Notes: generated by a model not told the origin, from the sequence alone. Counted from the stretch's first letter, positions 20,774 through 30,246 are shown. The stretch: 64,000 bases of DNA from Spinactinospora alkalitolerans (GCF_013408795.1 NZ_JACCCC010000001.1:4030001-4094000), one strand, 5' to 3'. A program made the numbers and translations.

Positions 20774-22273
20774 TTACTCGCCGCCGCCGGCGAGCTTCTC
20801 GCGCAGCGCGGCGAGGGCCTCGTCGGAGGCGAGGGCGCCGCCGTTGGAGCTCGCGCCGTTCTGCGGGGCGCCGCCGCCGCCACCGCCGGTCGACGGCGGA
20901 GCGGCCTCGGCCTCGTACGGAGCCTCGGTGCCGGCCTCGGCCTCGGCGGCCTGGGCCTCCTCGACCTGCTTGCGGTGCGCCTCGAAGCGGGACTGCGCAA
21001 GAGCGTACTGCTGCTCCCACTCGTCGCGCTGGGTCTCGAAGCCCTCGAGCCACTCGCCGCTCTCGGGGTCGAAGCCCTCGGGGTACTTGTAGTTGCCCTG
21101 CTCGTCGTAGTCGGCCGCCATGCCGTACAGCGTCGGGTCGAACTCGGTCTGGTCCGGCGAGACGCTCTCGTTGGCCTGCTTCAGCGAGAGGCTGATGCGG
21201 CGGCGGTCGAGGTCGATGTCGATGATCTTGACGAAGATCTCGGTGCCCACCTGGACGACCTGCTCGGGGATCTCCACGTGGCGCTCGGCCAGCTCGGAGA
21301 TGTGCACCAGGCCCTCGATGCCCTCCTCGACGCGGACGAACGCGCCGAAGGGCACCAGCTTGGTGACCTTACCCGGAACGACCTGGCCGATCTGGTGGGT
21401 GCGGGCGAACTGCTGCCACGGGTCTTCCTGGGTCGCCTTGAGCGACAGGGAGACGCGCTCGCGCTCCATGTCGACGTCGAGGACCTCGACCGTGACCTCC
21501 TGGCCCACCTCGACGACCTCGCTGGGGTGGTCGATGTGCTTCCAGGACAGCTCGGAGACGTGCACCAGACCGTCGACGCCGCCGAGGTCGACGAACGCAC
21601 CGAAGTTGACGATCGAAGAGACGACGCCCTTGCGGATCTGGCCCTTCTGCAAGGTGTTGAGGAAGGTCTGGCGGACCTCGGACTGGGTCTGCTCCAGCCA
21701 GGCGCGACGCGACAGGACCACGTTGTTGCGGTTCTTGTCGAGCTCGATGATCTTGGCCTCGAGCTCCCGGCCCACGTAGGGCTGGAGGTCGCGCACACGG
21801 CGCATCTCGACGAGGGAGGCCGGCAGGAAGCCGCGCAGCCCGATGTCGAGGATCAGGCCGCCCTTGACGACCTCGATCACCGTGCCGGTGACGACGCCGT
21901 CCTCCTCCTTGATCTTCTCGATCGTGCCCCAGGCGCGCTCGTACTGGGCGCGCTTCTTGGACAGGATGAGACGGCCTTCCTTGTCCTCCTTCTGGAGGAC
22001 CAGGGCCTCGACGTGGTCGCCGACGGTCACGACCTCGCCGGGGTCGACGTCGTGCTTGATCGACAACTCACGCGAGGGGATGACGCCCTCGGTCTTGTAG
22101 CCGATGTCGAGCAAGACCTCGTCTCGATCGACCTTAACGATGGTGCCTTCGACAATGTCACCGTCGTTGAAGTACTTGATGGTCTCGTCGATCGCCGCGA
22201 GGAAGGCTTCCTCGGAACCGATGTCGTCGACCGCTACCTTCGGTGTCGAGGTGGCCTCGGTGCTGCTCGTCAT
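20774..22273 (-). CDS. rpsA: 30S ribosomal protein S1
   Basis: RNA-binding protein of the small subunit that helps mRNA recruitment. The 499-residue product has four S1 domains (starts near residues 35, 120, 205 and 290; the third, KGVVSSIVNFGAFVDLGGVDGLVHVSELS, and the fourth, VPGKVTKLVPFGAFVRVEEG, are textbook). A long acidic, low-complexity tail follows. This four-domain form is the actinobacterial type. The ATG at 22273 (MTSSTEATSTPKVAVDD) is chosen by family start; the upstream frame is noncoding leader. Only a weak GGAG about 12 bases upstream serves as ribosome binding site. Confidence 0.97.
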   Translation of the reverse strand: MTSSTEATSTPKVAVDDIGSEEAFLAAIDETIKYFNDGDIVEGTIVKVDRDEVLLDIGYKTEGVIPSRELSIKHDVDPGEVVTVGDHVEALVLQKEDKEGRLILSKKRAQYERAWGTIEKIKEEDGVVTGTVIEVVKGGLILDIGLRGFLPASLVEMRRVRDLQPYVGRELEAKIIELDKNRNNVVLSRRAWLEQTQSEVRQTFLNTLQKGQIRKGVVSSIVNFGAFVDLGGVDGLVHVSELSWKHIDHPSEVVEVGQEVTVEVLDVDMERERVSLSLKATQEDPWQQFARTHQIGQVVPGKVTKLVPFGAFVRVEEGIEGLVHISELAERHVEIPEQVVQVGTEIFVKIIDIDLDRRRISLSLKQANESVSPDQTEFDPTLYGMAADYDEQGNYKYPEGFDPESGEWLEGFETQRDEWEQQYALAQSRFEAHRKQVEEAQAAEAEAGTEAPYEAEAAPPSTGGGGGGAPQNGASSNGGALASDEALAALREKLAGGGE

Positions 22274-22676
22274 GTGTGGGTGGACTCCGGACGGACATGG
22301 GTTGGAAGTTGGGCACGCCGTGGAGCCACACGATTCGCCTTGGCCGATCAGGCGAACGGCGGGACGACGGCGCCGAAACGCCCTCCCCTGCCCGATCCCC
22401 GGAACCGGCTCGACCGCAGTACCCCTCCCCCGTGGGGCCGTGGCCGGATGGGCGGGCGGGCCTGCCGTATCCGGAGCGGTCCGTGGGTCGAGTTGCACGC
22501 GCGAATCCACAACGCTCCGGCCAGAATATGAGACACCGGGCCTGCGGTCAATTGGAACCGCATCCTCCAAACGGACCCATGTCGTTCTGATCACATTTTA
22601 GGGTCGGCCGCCGGGCCGCGCGGTCCGGAGGCGCCGGGTCCGCCCTCGTCGGCGCCCGTGGGGCGGGCGCGGGCCC
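22274..22676. other. rpsA upstream region
   Basis: About 400 bases between rpsA and arfB without a gene. Reading leftwards, TAAAAT at 22595-22600 is the best -10 candidate, which would give a 5' leader of about 310 bases for rpsA, long enough for RNA-level control. No known leader motif is recognised. Confidence 0.5.
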
Positions 22677-23108
22677 TCAGTCGTCGAACCGGCGCGAGCG
22701 TGACCGCTTCAGGTCAGACCGGCGGCGTTTGGCGTCGAGCCTGCGCTCCTTGGCGCCCCGGGACGGCCGGGTGGCGCGGCGCCGGGGCGGCCCCGGTGCG
22801 ATCGCCTCGCTGATCAGGGCGGTCAGGCGCTGCCGGGCGAGCTCGCGGTTGCGGGCCTGGGACCGGTAGGCCTGCACGGTCACCGTGAGGACGCCGTCGG
22901 CGAGTCGGCGCTGCAGCCGCCGCAGCGCGCGATCGCGCTGCTCGGGCGAGAGCATCGCCGTGGCCGAAAGGTCCAGGGACAGCGAGACCCGGGTGTCGGA
23001 GGTGTTGACGTGCTGGCCGCCCGGCCCGCCGGACCGGGAGAAGCGCCAGCGCAGTTCGTCCTCGGGCAGGAGCACCCGCGTGCGCCCGCTCGACGGATCC
23101 GCCGACAT
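22677..23108 (-). CDS. arfB: Peptidyl-tRNA hydrolase ArfB (ribosome rescue factor)
   Basis: Rescues ribosomes stalled at the end of truncated mRNA by hydrolysing peptidyl-tRNA. The 143-residue product is the single release-factor domain with GGQ at residues 30 to 32 (SGGPGGQHVNTSDTRV). A basic C-terminal tail (RRLDAKRRRSDLKRSRSRR) occupies the mRNA channel in known ArfB structures. GGAGGAG lies about seven bases before the ATG. It follows polA by 76 bases on the same strand. Confidence 0.93.
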   Translation of the reverse strand: MSADPSSGRTRVLLPEDELRWRFSRSGGPGGQHVNTSDTRVSLSLDLSATAMLSPEQRDRALRRLQRRLADGVLTVTVQAYRSQARNRELARQRLTALISEAIAPGPPRRRATRPSRGAKERRLDAKRRRSDLKRSRSRRFDD

Positions 23109-23184
23109 CTCCGACTCCTCCTCTTCCCGCTGCCCTTGCCCCGCCGCCGCGGAGTCGGACCGCGGCCCCGCGGCCGAGCGGTCC

Positions 23185-25953
23185 TCAGTGCGCGGCGTCG
23201 TGCCAATTGTGGCCGACGCCCACCGAAACGGCCAAGGGCACCCGGAGATCATAGGCGCCGGCCATCCTCTGCGAGACCAGTTCGCGGACGGAGCCGAGCT
23301 CGGCGTCGACGACCTCCAGCACGAGTTCGTCGTGGACCTGCAGGAGCAGCCGTGAGGAGAACGCGCCCTCGCGCAGCCCCGCGTCGACGTCGAGCATCGC
23401 CACCTTGATGATGTCGGCGGCCGAGCCCTGGATGGGGGCGTTGAGCGCCATCCGCTCGGCCATCTCCCTGCGCTGCCGGTTGTCACTGGTGAGGTCGGGC
23501 AGGTAGCGGCGGCGCCCCAGCATCGTCTCGGTGTAGCCGTCGCGGCGGGCCCGCTCCACCACCTCGTACAGGTAGTCGCGGACCCGGCCGAACTGGGCGA
23601 AGTAGTCGTCCATGAGGCCGCGGGCCTCCTCGGGGGTGATCCCGAGCTGCCCGGACAGGCCGAACGCGCTGAGCCCGTAGGCCAGCCCGTAGTTCATCGC
23701 CTTGATCTTGGCGCGCGCCTCGCCGCCGACCTCCTCGGCCGGGATCTTGAACACCCGCGCCGCGATCTCGGCGTGGAAGTCGTGGCCGGTCTCGAACGCC
23801 TCGATCAGCGACGCGTCGCCGGACAGGTGCGCCATGATGCGCAGCTCGATCTGGCTGTAGTCGGCCGTGAGGAGGTGCTCGTAGCCGCCGCCGACGACGA
23901 AGGCCCTGCGGATGCGCCGGCCGGCGTCGGTGCGCACGGGGATGTTCTGCAGGTTGGGGTCGGTGGAGCTGAGGCGGCCGGTGGCGGCGACCGTCTGGTT
24001 GAAGGTGGTGTGGATGCGCCCGTCGTCGGCGACCGTCTTGATCAGGCCCTCGACGGTGACGCGCAGCCGCGTCTGGTCGCGGTGGCGCAGCAGGATGACC
24101 GGGAGCTCGTTGTCGGTCTGCGCGGCCAGCCACGCCAGTGCGTCGGCGTCGGTGGTGTAGCCGGTCTTGATCCGCTTGGTCTTGGGCAGGCCGAGCTCGG
24201 TGAACAGGATCTGCTGCAACTGCTTGGGCGAGCCGAGGTTGAACTCGCGGCCCACCACCCGGTGCGCCTCCTGCACCGCCTGGCGCACGGCCGCGGCGAA
24301 CTCCGCCTCCAGCTCGTCCAGGTAGGCGCGGTCGGCGGCGATGCCGACGCGCTCGGCGTCGGCGAGCACCCGCAGCAGCGGCAGCTCCACCTCGCGCAGC
24401 AGCCGGGTGGCGCCGCGCCGCTCCAGGTCGGCGTCGAGGGCCGCGGCGAGGTCGAGGGTGGCCCTGGCGCGCAGGGCGAGGTCGTGCCGGGCGGTCTGCG
24501 CGGCGTCGTCGCCGCCGCCGGCGATGTCGAGGGTGAGCTGGGCGCCCGCCGCCTGCTGCTCGTCGAGTTCCCGGTTGAGGTAGCGGGTGCACAGGTCGGC
24601 GAGGTCGAAGCTGCGCCGGCCGGGCAGCGCGAGGTAGGCGGCGAGCGCGGTGTCGCTGGTGAGCCCGCGCAGCTCCCAGCCGCGCGCGCCCAGGGCCAGC
24701 AGCGGGCCCTTCGCGTCGTGCAGGGCCTTGGGGCGCTCGGGGTCGGCCAGCCACGCGGCCAGCGCGGCCTCGTCGTCGGAGTCGAGGAGCGCGGGATCGA
24801 TGTGCGCGGCCGGACCGGCGGCCACCGCGATCGCCAGGTCCGCGACCTCGCCGCCGCCGCGCCCCCAGGAGCCGGACACCGCCAGGCCCGCGCGGGCGTC
24901 GGTGGTGGCGTGGGAGGCCAGCCAGCCGGAGACCTCTCCGGTGCCCAGGGGGCTCAGCTCGACGCTGAAGCCCTCTTCCGGCGCCGCGCCGTCCTCGGAC
25001 TCCTCCTCGCCGAGCACCGAGAACAGGCGCTCGCGCAGCGTGCCCGCGAACTCCAGGTCGTCGAAGAGCGTGTTGATGCCGGCGCGGTCCCAGCCGTCCA
25101 TCGTCAGGTCGTCGAGCCCCGCACCGATCTCGACGTCGGTGGCCAGCGCGTTCAGCCGCTGGTTGCGCAGCACGTCGTCGAGGTGGTCGCGCAGGCTCTG
25201 GCCGGCCTTGCCGGTGATCTCGTCGGCCCGGGCGACGAGGCCGTCCAGCGAGCCGTACTTGGTGATCCATTTGGCCGCGGTCTTGGGTCCCACCCCCGGA
25301 ACGCCCGGGAGGTTGTCGGACTTCTCGCCCACCAGGGCGGCGAGGTCGCGGTAGCGCTGCGGCGCGACGCCGTACTTGGCCTCGACCGCATCCGGGGTCA
25401 TGCGGGTCAGGTCCGACAGGCTCTTGCCCGGGTACAGCACCGTGCAGGCGTCGGTGACGAGCTGGAAGGCGTCGCGGTCGCCCGAGGCGATGAGGACCTC
25501 CATGCCGCGCTCGCAGCCCTGGACGGCCAGGGTGGCGATGATGTCGTCGGCCTCGAAGCCGGCCACCGAGACGCTGGCCACACCGAGCAGGCCGAGCAGC
25601 TCCTGCAGCAGCGCGACCTGGCCGGGGAACTCCGGCGGGGTCTCGGCTCGGCCGCCCTTGTACTCGTCGTAGGCCTCGTGGCGGAACGTGGGCTCGGAGC
25701 GGTCCCAGGCGACGGCGATGTGGGTGGGCTGCTCATCGCGCAGCAGCTTGACCAGCATCGAGGTGAAGCCGTAGACGGCGTTGGTGGACTGCCCCGTACT
25801 GGTGCCGAACTTCTCCACCGGCAGCGCGAAGAACGCGCGGAACGCCATGGAGTGCCCGTCGAGCAGCAGCAGCCGCTGCCGGGCCCGCGGGGCGGCGGCC
25901 GGGTCGGCCGGGGAGGAACTGGTCTGTTCGGGGGTCGCCTGTGTCTTCACCAC
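23185..25953 (-). CDS. polA: DNA polymerase I
   Basis: Gap-filling and repair polymerase. From the GTG at 25953 it has 922 residues. The 5' nuclease domain comes first (LLLLDGHSMAFRAFFALP, then GDRDAFQLVTD). The central 3'-5' exonuclease-like domain lacks the DxE metal ligands where expected, so proofreading is probably absent, as in other actinobacterial PolA. The polymerase domain carries motif A (TADYSQIELRIMAHLSGD), motif B (RAKIKAMNYGLAYG) and motif C (VHDELVLEV). No Shine-Dalgarno is present. TAGGAT exactly seven bases before the first GTG suggests a leaderless mRNA. Confidence 0.97.
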   Translation of the reverse strand: MVKTQATPEQTSSSPADPAAAPRARQRLLLLDGHSMAFRAFFALPVEKFGTSTGQSTNAVYGFTSMLVKLLRDEQPTHIAVAWDRSEPTFRHEAYDEYKGGRAETPPEFPGQVALLQELLGLLGVASVSVAGFEADDIIATLAVQGCERGMEVLIASGDRDAFQLVTDACTVLYPGKSLSDLTRMTPDAVEAKYGVAPQRYRDLAALVGEKSDNLPGVPGVGPKTAAKWITKYGSLDGLVARADEITGKAGQSLRDHLDDVLRNQRLNALATDVEIGAGLDDLTMDGWDRAGINTLFDDLEFAGTLRERLFSVLGEEESEDGAAPEEGFSVELSPLGTGEVSGWLASHATTDARAGLAVSGSWGRGGGEVADLAIAVAAGPAAHIDPALLDSDDEAALAAWLADPERPKALHDAKGPLLALGARGWELRGLTSDTALAAYLALPGRRSFDLADLCTRYLNRELDEQQAAGAQLTLDIAGGGDDAAQTARHDLALRARATLDLAAALDADLERRGATRLLREVELPLLRVLADAERVGIAADRAYLDELEAEFAAAVRQAVQEAHRVVGREFNLGSPKQLQQILFTELGLPKTKRIKTGYTTDADALAWLAAQTDNELPVILLRHRDQTRLRVTVEGLIKTVADDGRIHTTFNQTVAATGRLSSTDPNLQNIPVRTDAGRRIRRAFVVGGGYEHLLTADYSQIELRIMAHLSGDASLIEAFETGHDFHAEIAARVFKIPAEEVGGEARAKIKAMNYGLAYGLSAFGLSGQLGITPEEARGLMDDYFAQFGRVRDYLYEVVERARRDGYTETMLGRRRYLPDLTSDNRQRREMAERMALNAPIQGSAADIIKVAMLDVDAGLREGAFSSRLLLQVHDELVLEVVDAELGSVRELVSQRMAGAYDLRVPLAVSVGVGHNWHDAAH

Positions 25954-25960
25954 AGGAGGA

Positions 25961-25966
25961 ATCCTA
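25961..25966 (-). promoter_or_regulatory. Leaderless-type -10 of polA
   Basis: Read leftwards the hexamer is TAGGAT, followed by seven bases and the GTG start. No good -35 is seen at 17 to 18 bases. Confidence 0.6.
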
Positions 25967-26146
25967 GGATGCCGTGGGGACATTTTCGCGAAACCGCACG
26001 TGCCCGCCGCAATCACGTCCGGCACGTCCGGACGGACCCGGACGCCCGCGGCGCCCGCGGCGCCCGCGGTGCGCCGACCAAGCGGTCGGCGCCGAGGGGC
26101 GGGGCGCGGCCGGCCGGAGGGCCGACAAGACGAGAGAAGGTGCGCG

Positions 26147-26575
26147 ATGGCGCTGGACGCCCGGCGGCTCGACGAGATCATGACCGACCCGGGGGCCTCT
26201 GGCGGCGATCTCGGCAGGCAGATGGGACTGGAGATCCTGGAGGCCTCCGTCGAGCGCATGGTCGGGCGGATCCCGGTCAAGGGCAACACCCAGCCCTTCG
26301 GGCTGCTGCACGGGGGCGCCTCGTGCGTGCTCGCCGAGACACTCGGCTCCGTCGGCTCGATGATCCACGCCGGGGAGGGCCGCATCGCCATGGGCATCGA
26401 GATCAACGCCACGCACCACCGCAGCGCGACCAGCGGCCACGTCACCGGCGTCGCCGTCCCCGTCCACCTCGGCCGGACCCTGGCGACCTGGGACATCACC
26501 ATCACCGACGACAACGGCGGGCGGGTGTGCACCGCGCGCCTGACCTGCATGCTGCGCGACGCGCCGACCGCCTGA
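26147..26575 (+). CDS. PaaI-family hotdog thioesterase
   Basis: 142-residue acyl-CoA thioesterase of the PaaI/YdiI type. The hotdog signature is clear: GNTQPFGLLHGGASCVLAETLGS with the active-site HGG and the downstream Glu, then GIEINATHHRSATSG. The substrate is unknown; actinobacterial homologues act on aryl- or menaquinone-pathway CoA esters. GAGAAGG lies about eight bases before the ATG. It is divergent from polA and is followed 58 bases later by a DUF554 gene on the same strand. Confidence 0.9.
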   Translation: MALDARRLDEIMTDPGASGGDLGRQMGLEILEASVERMVGRIPVKGNTQPFGLLHGGASCVLAETLGSVGSMIHAGEGRIAMGIEINATHHRSATSGHVTGVAVPVHLGRTLATWDITITDDNGGRVCTARLTCMLRDAPTA

Positions 26576-26633
26576 GAGTGCGGCGTACGCGCGGCGCACC
26601 AGGGCCGGGCACACCAGGGATCAGGAGGACTCG

Positions 26634-27446
26634 ATGCCGGGACTCGGCACGCTCATCAACGTCGCCGCGATCGTCGCCGGCTCCGGGCTGGGCATGGCCC
26701 TGGGCGGCCGGCTGCCCGAACGCACCCGCGAGGTCGTGACCGGGGCCCTGGGACTGGTGGTCCTGCTGATCGCCGCGATGAACGCGGCCGAGGTGCTCGA
26801 CCCGGGGCTGGCCGCGGCGGTGGGCTCGGCCGCCCCCACCCTCATCGTCCTGGCCTCCCTGCTCATCGGCGGGGTCATCGGCTCGCTGCTGCGCCTGGAG
26901 GACCGGCTGGAGGACCTGGGCCACCTGCTGCGGCGCAGGCTCACCCGGCAGCCCGTCGCCGCGGGCGAGGCGGGGGCCGCCGAGGCCCAGGCCGCACCGG
27001 AGCCGCCCGCGCCGGAGCCTTCCGCGCCCCCGGCCGGACCACAGCGCTTCGTCGAGGGGTTCGTCAGCTCATCCCTGGTCTTCCTGGTCGGCCCGCTGGC
27101 GATCCTCGGCGCGATCAGCGACGGGCTGGGCAACGGCATCGACCAGCTCGCGCTCAAGGCCGCCCTCGACGGGTTCGCCGCCGTCGCCTTCGCCGCGGCG
27201 CTGGGCGTCGGCGTCATGGCCTCCGCCGCGCCGGTGCTGGTCTACCAGGGCGCCTTCACCCTGCTGGGCGTGGTCCTGGGCAGCTTCCTGCCCGACTCCC
27301 ACATCGCGGCGCTCACCGCGACCGGCGGCCTGCTGCTGGTGGGGGTCGCGCTGCGGCTGCTGCGCATCCGCTCGCTGCCGGTCGCCGACCTGCTGCCCGC
27401 CCTGCTCGTCGCCCCGGTCCTCACGGCCCTCGTCGCGATGGCCTAG
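26634..27446 (+). CDS. DUF554 family membrane protein
   Basis: 270-residue integral membrane protein with six to seven helices. The N-terminal GTLINVAAIVAGSGLGMALG is the family signature, and PTLIVLASLLIGGVIGSLLRLEDRLE and SSLVFLVGPLAILGAISDGLGN follow. An Ala/Pro/Glu-rich cytoplasmic loop occupies about residues 100 to 140. The function is unknown; it may be a transporter. AGGAGG lies five to six bases before the ATG. Likely co-transcribed with the thioesterase gene. Confidence 0.88.
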   Translation: MPGLGTLINVAAIVAGSGLGMALGGRLPERTREVVTGALGLVVLLIAAMNAAEVLDPGLAAAVGSAAPTLIVLASLLIGGVIGSLLRLEDRLEDLGHLLRRRLTRQPVAAGEAGAAEAQAAPEPPAPEPSAPPAGPQRFVEGFVSSSLVFLVGPLAILGAISDGLGNGIDQLALKAALDGFAAVAFAAALGVGVMASAAPVLVYQGAFTLLGVVLGSFLPDSHIAALTATGGLLLVGVALRLLRIRSLPVADLLPALLVAPVLTALVAMA

Positions 27447-27784
27447 CCGACGCGGCGGCGCAGCCGGCCCTGACACTGGGTCACCACCCTCCGGCGACCG
27501 CCGGGGCCGCGGCCGAGCGCGCCGACCGGACACGCAAGGCGACGCAACGGCGACCTTGCGTACAAAGCCCAGTTGAACTGGGATTTCTGCCGCACGCGAT
27601 GACTACGGGTAAGTAACAGCATGAACCCGACTCGGCACCGACCATCGGTGCGATCTTCCTGAACAGGACGCTCCGTGATTAAGCTCCGCTAACGCCCTCG
27701 GTTAAGCAGGGTCGTCCACAAGACGACCCGGGCGTTGCGTGGTTGACCAAGCGCGTTTGACGCCGGTTGAACGGAGAGACCTGA
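27447..27784. other. livK upstream region
   Basis: 338 bases with no gene and three inverted repeats: CCCAGTT-G-AACTGGG at 27568-27582, GCACCGA/TCGGTGC at 27635-27651, and GGGTCGTC/GACGACCC at 27709-27729. The last two may be DUF554 terminator or leader hairpins; the first looks operator-like. Confidence 0.55.
27568..27582. promoter_or_regulatory. 15-base palindrome upstream of livK
   Basis: CCCAGTT and AACTGGG flank one central base. The dyad lies about 200 bases before the livK start and may bind a dimeric regulator; which one is unknown. Confidence 0.4.
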
Positions 27785-29038
27785 ATGCCAAGCAAGAAGG
27801 CCCTCAGCCTCACGGCCATGGCCGCGGCCCTGGCCCTCGGATTGACCGCGTGCGGCGGCGGAGGCGGCGGCGGTAACGACGGAGGAGAGGGAGACCCGCT
27901 CCAGTTCGGTTACGTCTTCCCCGAGACGGGCGACCTGTCGTTCCTCGGCCCGCCCCAGATCAGTGCGGCCAAGTACGCCATCCAGGAGATCAACGAGGCC
28001 GGCGGCGTGCTCGACCAGGAGCTGCCCGGCATCCTCGCCGGTGACGAGGCCAACGACGCCGCCCAGGCCAACGACGCGGCCGGCCGCCTGCTCGACCAGG
28101 ACGTCGACGCCGTCCTCGGCGCCGCCGCGTCGGGCATGACCATGGCGATCATCGACCGGGTCACCGGCGCCGAGGTCGTCCAGTGCTCCGGCTCCAACAC
28201 CGCGCCCGACCTGAGCACCTACGACGACGGCGGTTACTACTTCCGCACCGCCCCCAGCGACCTGCTGCAGGGCCCGGTCCTCGGCCAGAAGGTCGTCGAC
28301 GACGGCAACCAGAGCGTCGCCGTCGTCTACCGCGCCGACGACTACGGCCAGGGCCTGGCCGAATCCGTCGCCACCTCGCTGGAGGAGAACGGCGCCGAGG
28401 TCGTGCTGAACGAGAGCTACGACCCCATGGGCACCAACTTCGACTCCGTCATCCAGCAGGTCTCCAACTCCGACGCCGACGCGGTCGTCATGGTCTCCTT
28501 CGAAGAGGGCGTCCAGATCATCACCGGGCTGATCGAAGAGGGCATGGAGCCCAGCCAGATGTACAGCGCGGACGGCCTCAACAACGAGAACCTCGGCGAG
28601 CTCGTGGACTCCGGCGACCCCGGGGTCGTCTCCGGATTCCAGGGCACCGCGCCCGGCGTGGACAACCCCGAGTTCGATGAGGGCCTGACGGAGTTCGACC
28701 CCGACCTGGAGGTCTTCCAGTACGCGCCGCAGGTCTACGACTGCGCGATGGTGATCGCGCTCGCCGCCGAGGCCGCGGAGAGCACCGATCCCGCGGTCTA
28801 CGTCGACCAGATGACCGCCGTGACCCAGGGCGATGAGCAGTGCACGGGCTTCGCCGAGTGCCGCGACATCCTCGCCGAGGGCGGGACGGTCGACTACCAG
28901 GGCGCCAGCGGCCCGCTCGACTTCGACGAGAACGGCGACGTGACCGTGGCCTCCATCATGATCTACGGCTTCGCCGAGGACGGCACCCACGAAGCGCAGG
29001 ACTTCGTGGAGACCACCCCTGAGGGGACCGTGGAGTAG
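27785..29038 (+). CDS. livK: Branched-chain amino-acid ABC transporter, substrate-binding lipoprotein
   Basis: Extracellular solute receptor for the LivHMGF permease. The 417-residue precursor has a lipoprotein signal peptide with lipobox LTAC (Cys23), then a glycine linker. A type I periplasmic-binding fold follows (LQFGYVFPETGDLSFLGPPQISAAKYAIQEIN split over residues 39 to 70, then VVYRADDYGQGLAESV). True substrates of this family include leucine, urea and amides, so leucine specificity is an assumption. GGAGAG precedes the ATG. It is convergent to the permease operon rather than inside it; two hairpins lie between. Confidence 0.9.
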   Translation: MPSKKALSLTAMAAALALGLTACGGGGGGGNDGGEGDPLQFGYVFPETGDLSFLGPPQISAAKYAIQEINEAGGVLDQELPGILAGDEANDAAQANDAAGRLLDQDVDAVLGAAASGMTMAIIDRVTGAEVVQCSGSNTAPDLSTYDDGGYYFRTAPSDLLQGPVLGQKVVDDGNQSVAVVYRADDYGQGLAESVATSLEENGAEVVLNESYDPMGTNFDSVIQQVSNSDADAVVMVSFEEGVQIITGLIEEGMEPSQMYSADGLNNENLGELVDSGDPGVVSGFQGTAPGVDNPEFDEGLTEFDPDLEVFQYAPQVYDCAMVIALAAEAAESTDPAVYVDQMTAVTQGDEQCTGFAECRDILAEGGTVDYQGASGPLDFDENGDVTVASIMIYGFAEDGTHEAQDFVETTPEGTVE

Positions 29039-29077
29039 CGCAGCAGCGGACACGGCGGGGAGGGACGCCCCCCAGGA

Positions 29078-29107
29078 CGCGCCCCCGGGCCCTGGCCCGG
29101 GGGCGCG
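29078..29107 (+). terminator. livK terminator hairpin
   Basis: Perfect 14-base stem CGCGCCCCCGGGCC / GGCCCGGGGGCGCG with a two-base loop, 40 bases after the livK stop and followed by TTCG. Confidence 0.75.
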
Positions 29108-29318
29108 TTCGCGTGCCGGGCGGGCCCCGTTCCCTCCTCCGGCTCCCTTCACCGGGCGCCGGCTCCCCACCTCCGGCCTCAGAAGGCCGGGGCCCTGATT
29201 CCAGCGGGTGGTGAAGGCCCGCCCCGGGAAGAGCCGGAGAAGACCCCAGTGGCCAAGGACGGCGGACAGCACCGCCCGGCCGCCGCGGTTCTCAGCGGTC
29301 CGCCGGACCGCGGACGCG

Positions 29319-29364
29319 CGATAAGGGGCCCCGGGACCTCGTTCGGTCCCGGGGCCCCTTATCG
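29319..29364 (-). terminator. livF operon terminator
   Basis: Perfect 20-base stem starting CGATAAGGGGCCCCGGGACC with a six-base loop, ending 21 bases beyond the livF stop. The symmetrical arms allow function in both directions. Confidence 0.85.
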
Positions 29365-29385
29365 GACGAAGGAGGCGCCGACGGA

Positions 29386-30246
29386 TCAGGCCTTGGCCAG
29401 CGTCCCCAGGTACAGCTCGATGACGTTGGGGTCGTGCAGCAGTTCCGCGCCGGTGCCGGTGTAGGCGTTGCGGCCCTGGTCCAGCACGTAGCCGCGGTCG
29501 CAGATCTGCAGGCAGCGCCGCGCGTTCTGCTCCACCATGACCACCGAGACGCCGGTGGAGTTGATCTGCCTGACCCGCTGGAACACCTCGTCCTGGTAGA
29601 TCGGCGACAGCCCGGCCGTGGGCTCGTCCAGCAGCAGCACCGACGGCTCCATCATCAGCGCCCGGCCCATCGCCACCATCTGGCGCTCACCGCCCGACAG
29701 CGCCCCGGCCTTCTGCCTGCGCCGCTGCGCCAGCAGGGGGAACAGGTCGGCGACGACGGCGAAGCGCTTGGCGAACAGCGACGGGCGCAGATAGGCGCCC
29801 ATCTCCAGGTTCTCCTCCACCGTCAGCGTCGGGAACACGTTCTGCGTCTGCGGGACGTAGCCCACCCCGCGCGACACCAGCTCGTGCGCCGTGAGGTTGG
29901 CGATGCTGGAGCCGCGCAGCATCAGCGAACCCTCGCGCACCGGGATCAGCCCGAAGATCGTCTTGATCAACGTGGACTTGCCCGCGCCGTTCGGCCCGAT
30001 GACGCCGACGACCTCGCCCTCGGCCAGCGTCAGCGTGCAGCCGTCGAGGATGTTGACCTCGGGCACGTAGCCCGACACCACCTCGTCGGCGACCAGCAGG
30101 TACTCCTCCGGATCGGCGGCCTCGGCGCCGGCGTGCTCGAGCACCTCCTCGCGCGCCTGCTGATGGGCCTCGACCGACTCCTCCGGCGCCACAGCGGGCT
30201 CCTCGGCGGCCTCGGCCCTCTCCGGCTTCTCGGGGTTCTCGCTCAT
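29386..30246 (-). CDS. livF: Branched-chain amino-acid ABC transporter ATP-binding protein LivF
   Basis: Second ATPase of the Liv importer. The 286-residue product begins with an unusual acidic 50-residue extension (MSENPEKPERAEAAEEP). The ABC domain follows: Walker A GPNGAGKSTLIKTIFG, signature LSGGERQMVAMG, Walker B VLLLDEPTAGLSP, H-loop near VVMVEQN. VPQTQNVFPTLTVEENLEMG is typical of LivF. The ATG overlaps the livG stop in an ATGA, so it is coupled. It is the last gene of livH-livM-livG-livF. Confidence 0.93.
   Translation of the reverse strand: MSENPEKPERAEAAEEPAVAPEESVEAHQQAREEVLEHAGAEAADPEEYLLVADEVVSGYVPEVNILDGCTLTLAEGEVVGVIGPNGAGKSTLIKTIFGLIPVREGSLMLRGSSIANLTAHELVSRGVGYVPQTQNVFPTLTVEENLEMGAYLRPSLFAKRFAVVADLFPLLAQRRRQKAGALSGGERQMVAMGRALMMEPSVLLLDEPTAGLSPIYQDEVFQRVRQINSTGVSVVMVEQNARRCLQICDRGYVLDQGRNAYTGTGAELLHDPNVIELYLGTLAKA

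Larger units (their letters stand above)
29039..29385. other. Convergent intergenic region between livK and livF
   Basis: Holds three strong hairpins: 29078-29107, 29295-29311 (GCGGTCC/GGACCGC) and 29319-29364. No gene is seen in the roughly 200 bases between the first and second. Confidence 0.7.

Noticed and set aside
23773-26739. A 988-codon plus-strand frame antisense to polA and running into the thioesterase
   Set aside because: Shadow frame of GC-rich coding DNA; polA motifs A, B and C are on the minus strand.
27689-29272. A 527-codon minus-strand frame antisense to livK
   Set aside because: livK on the plus strand has a signal peptide, lipobox and binding-protein fold; the antisense frame has none.
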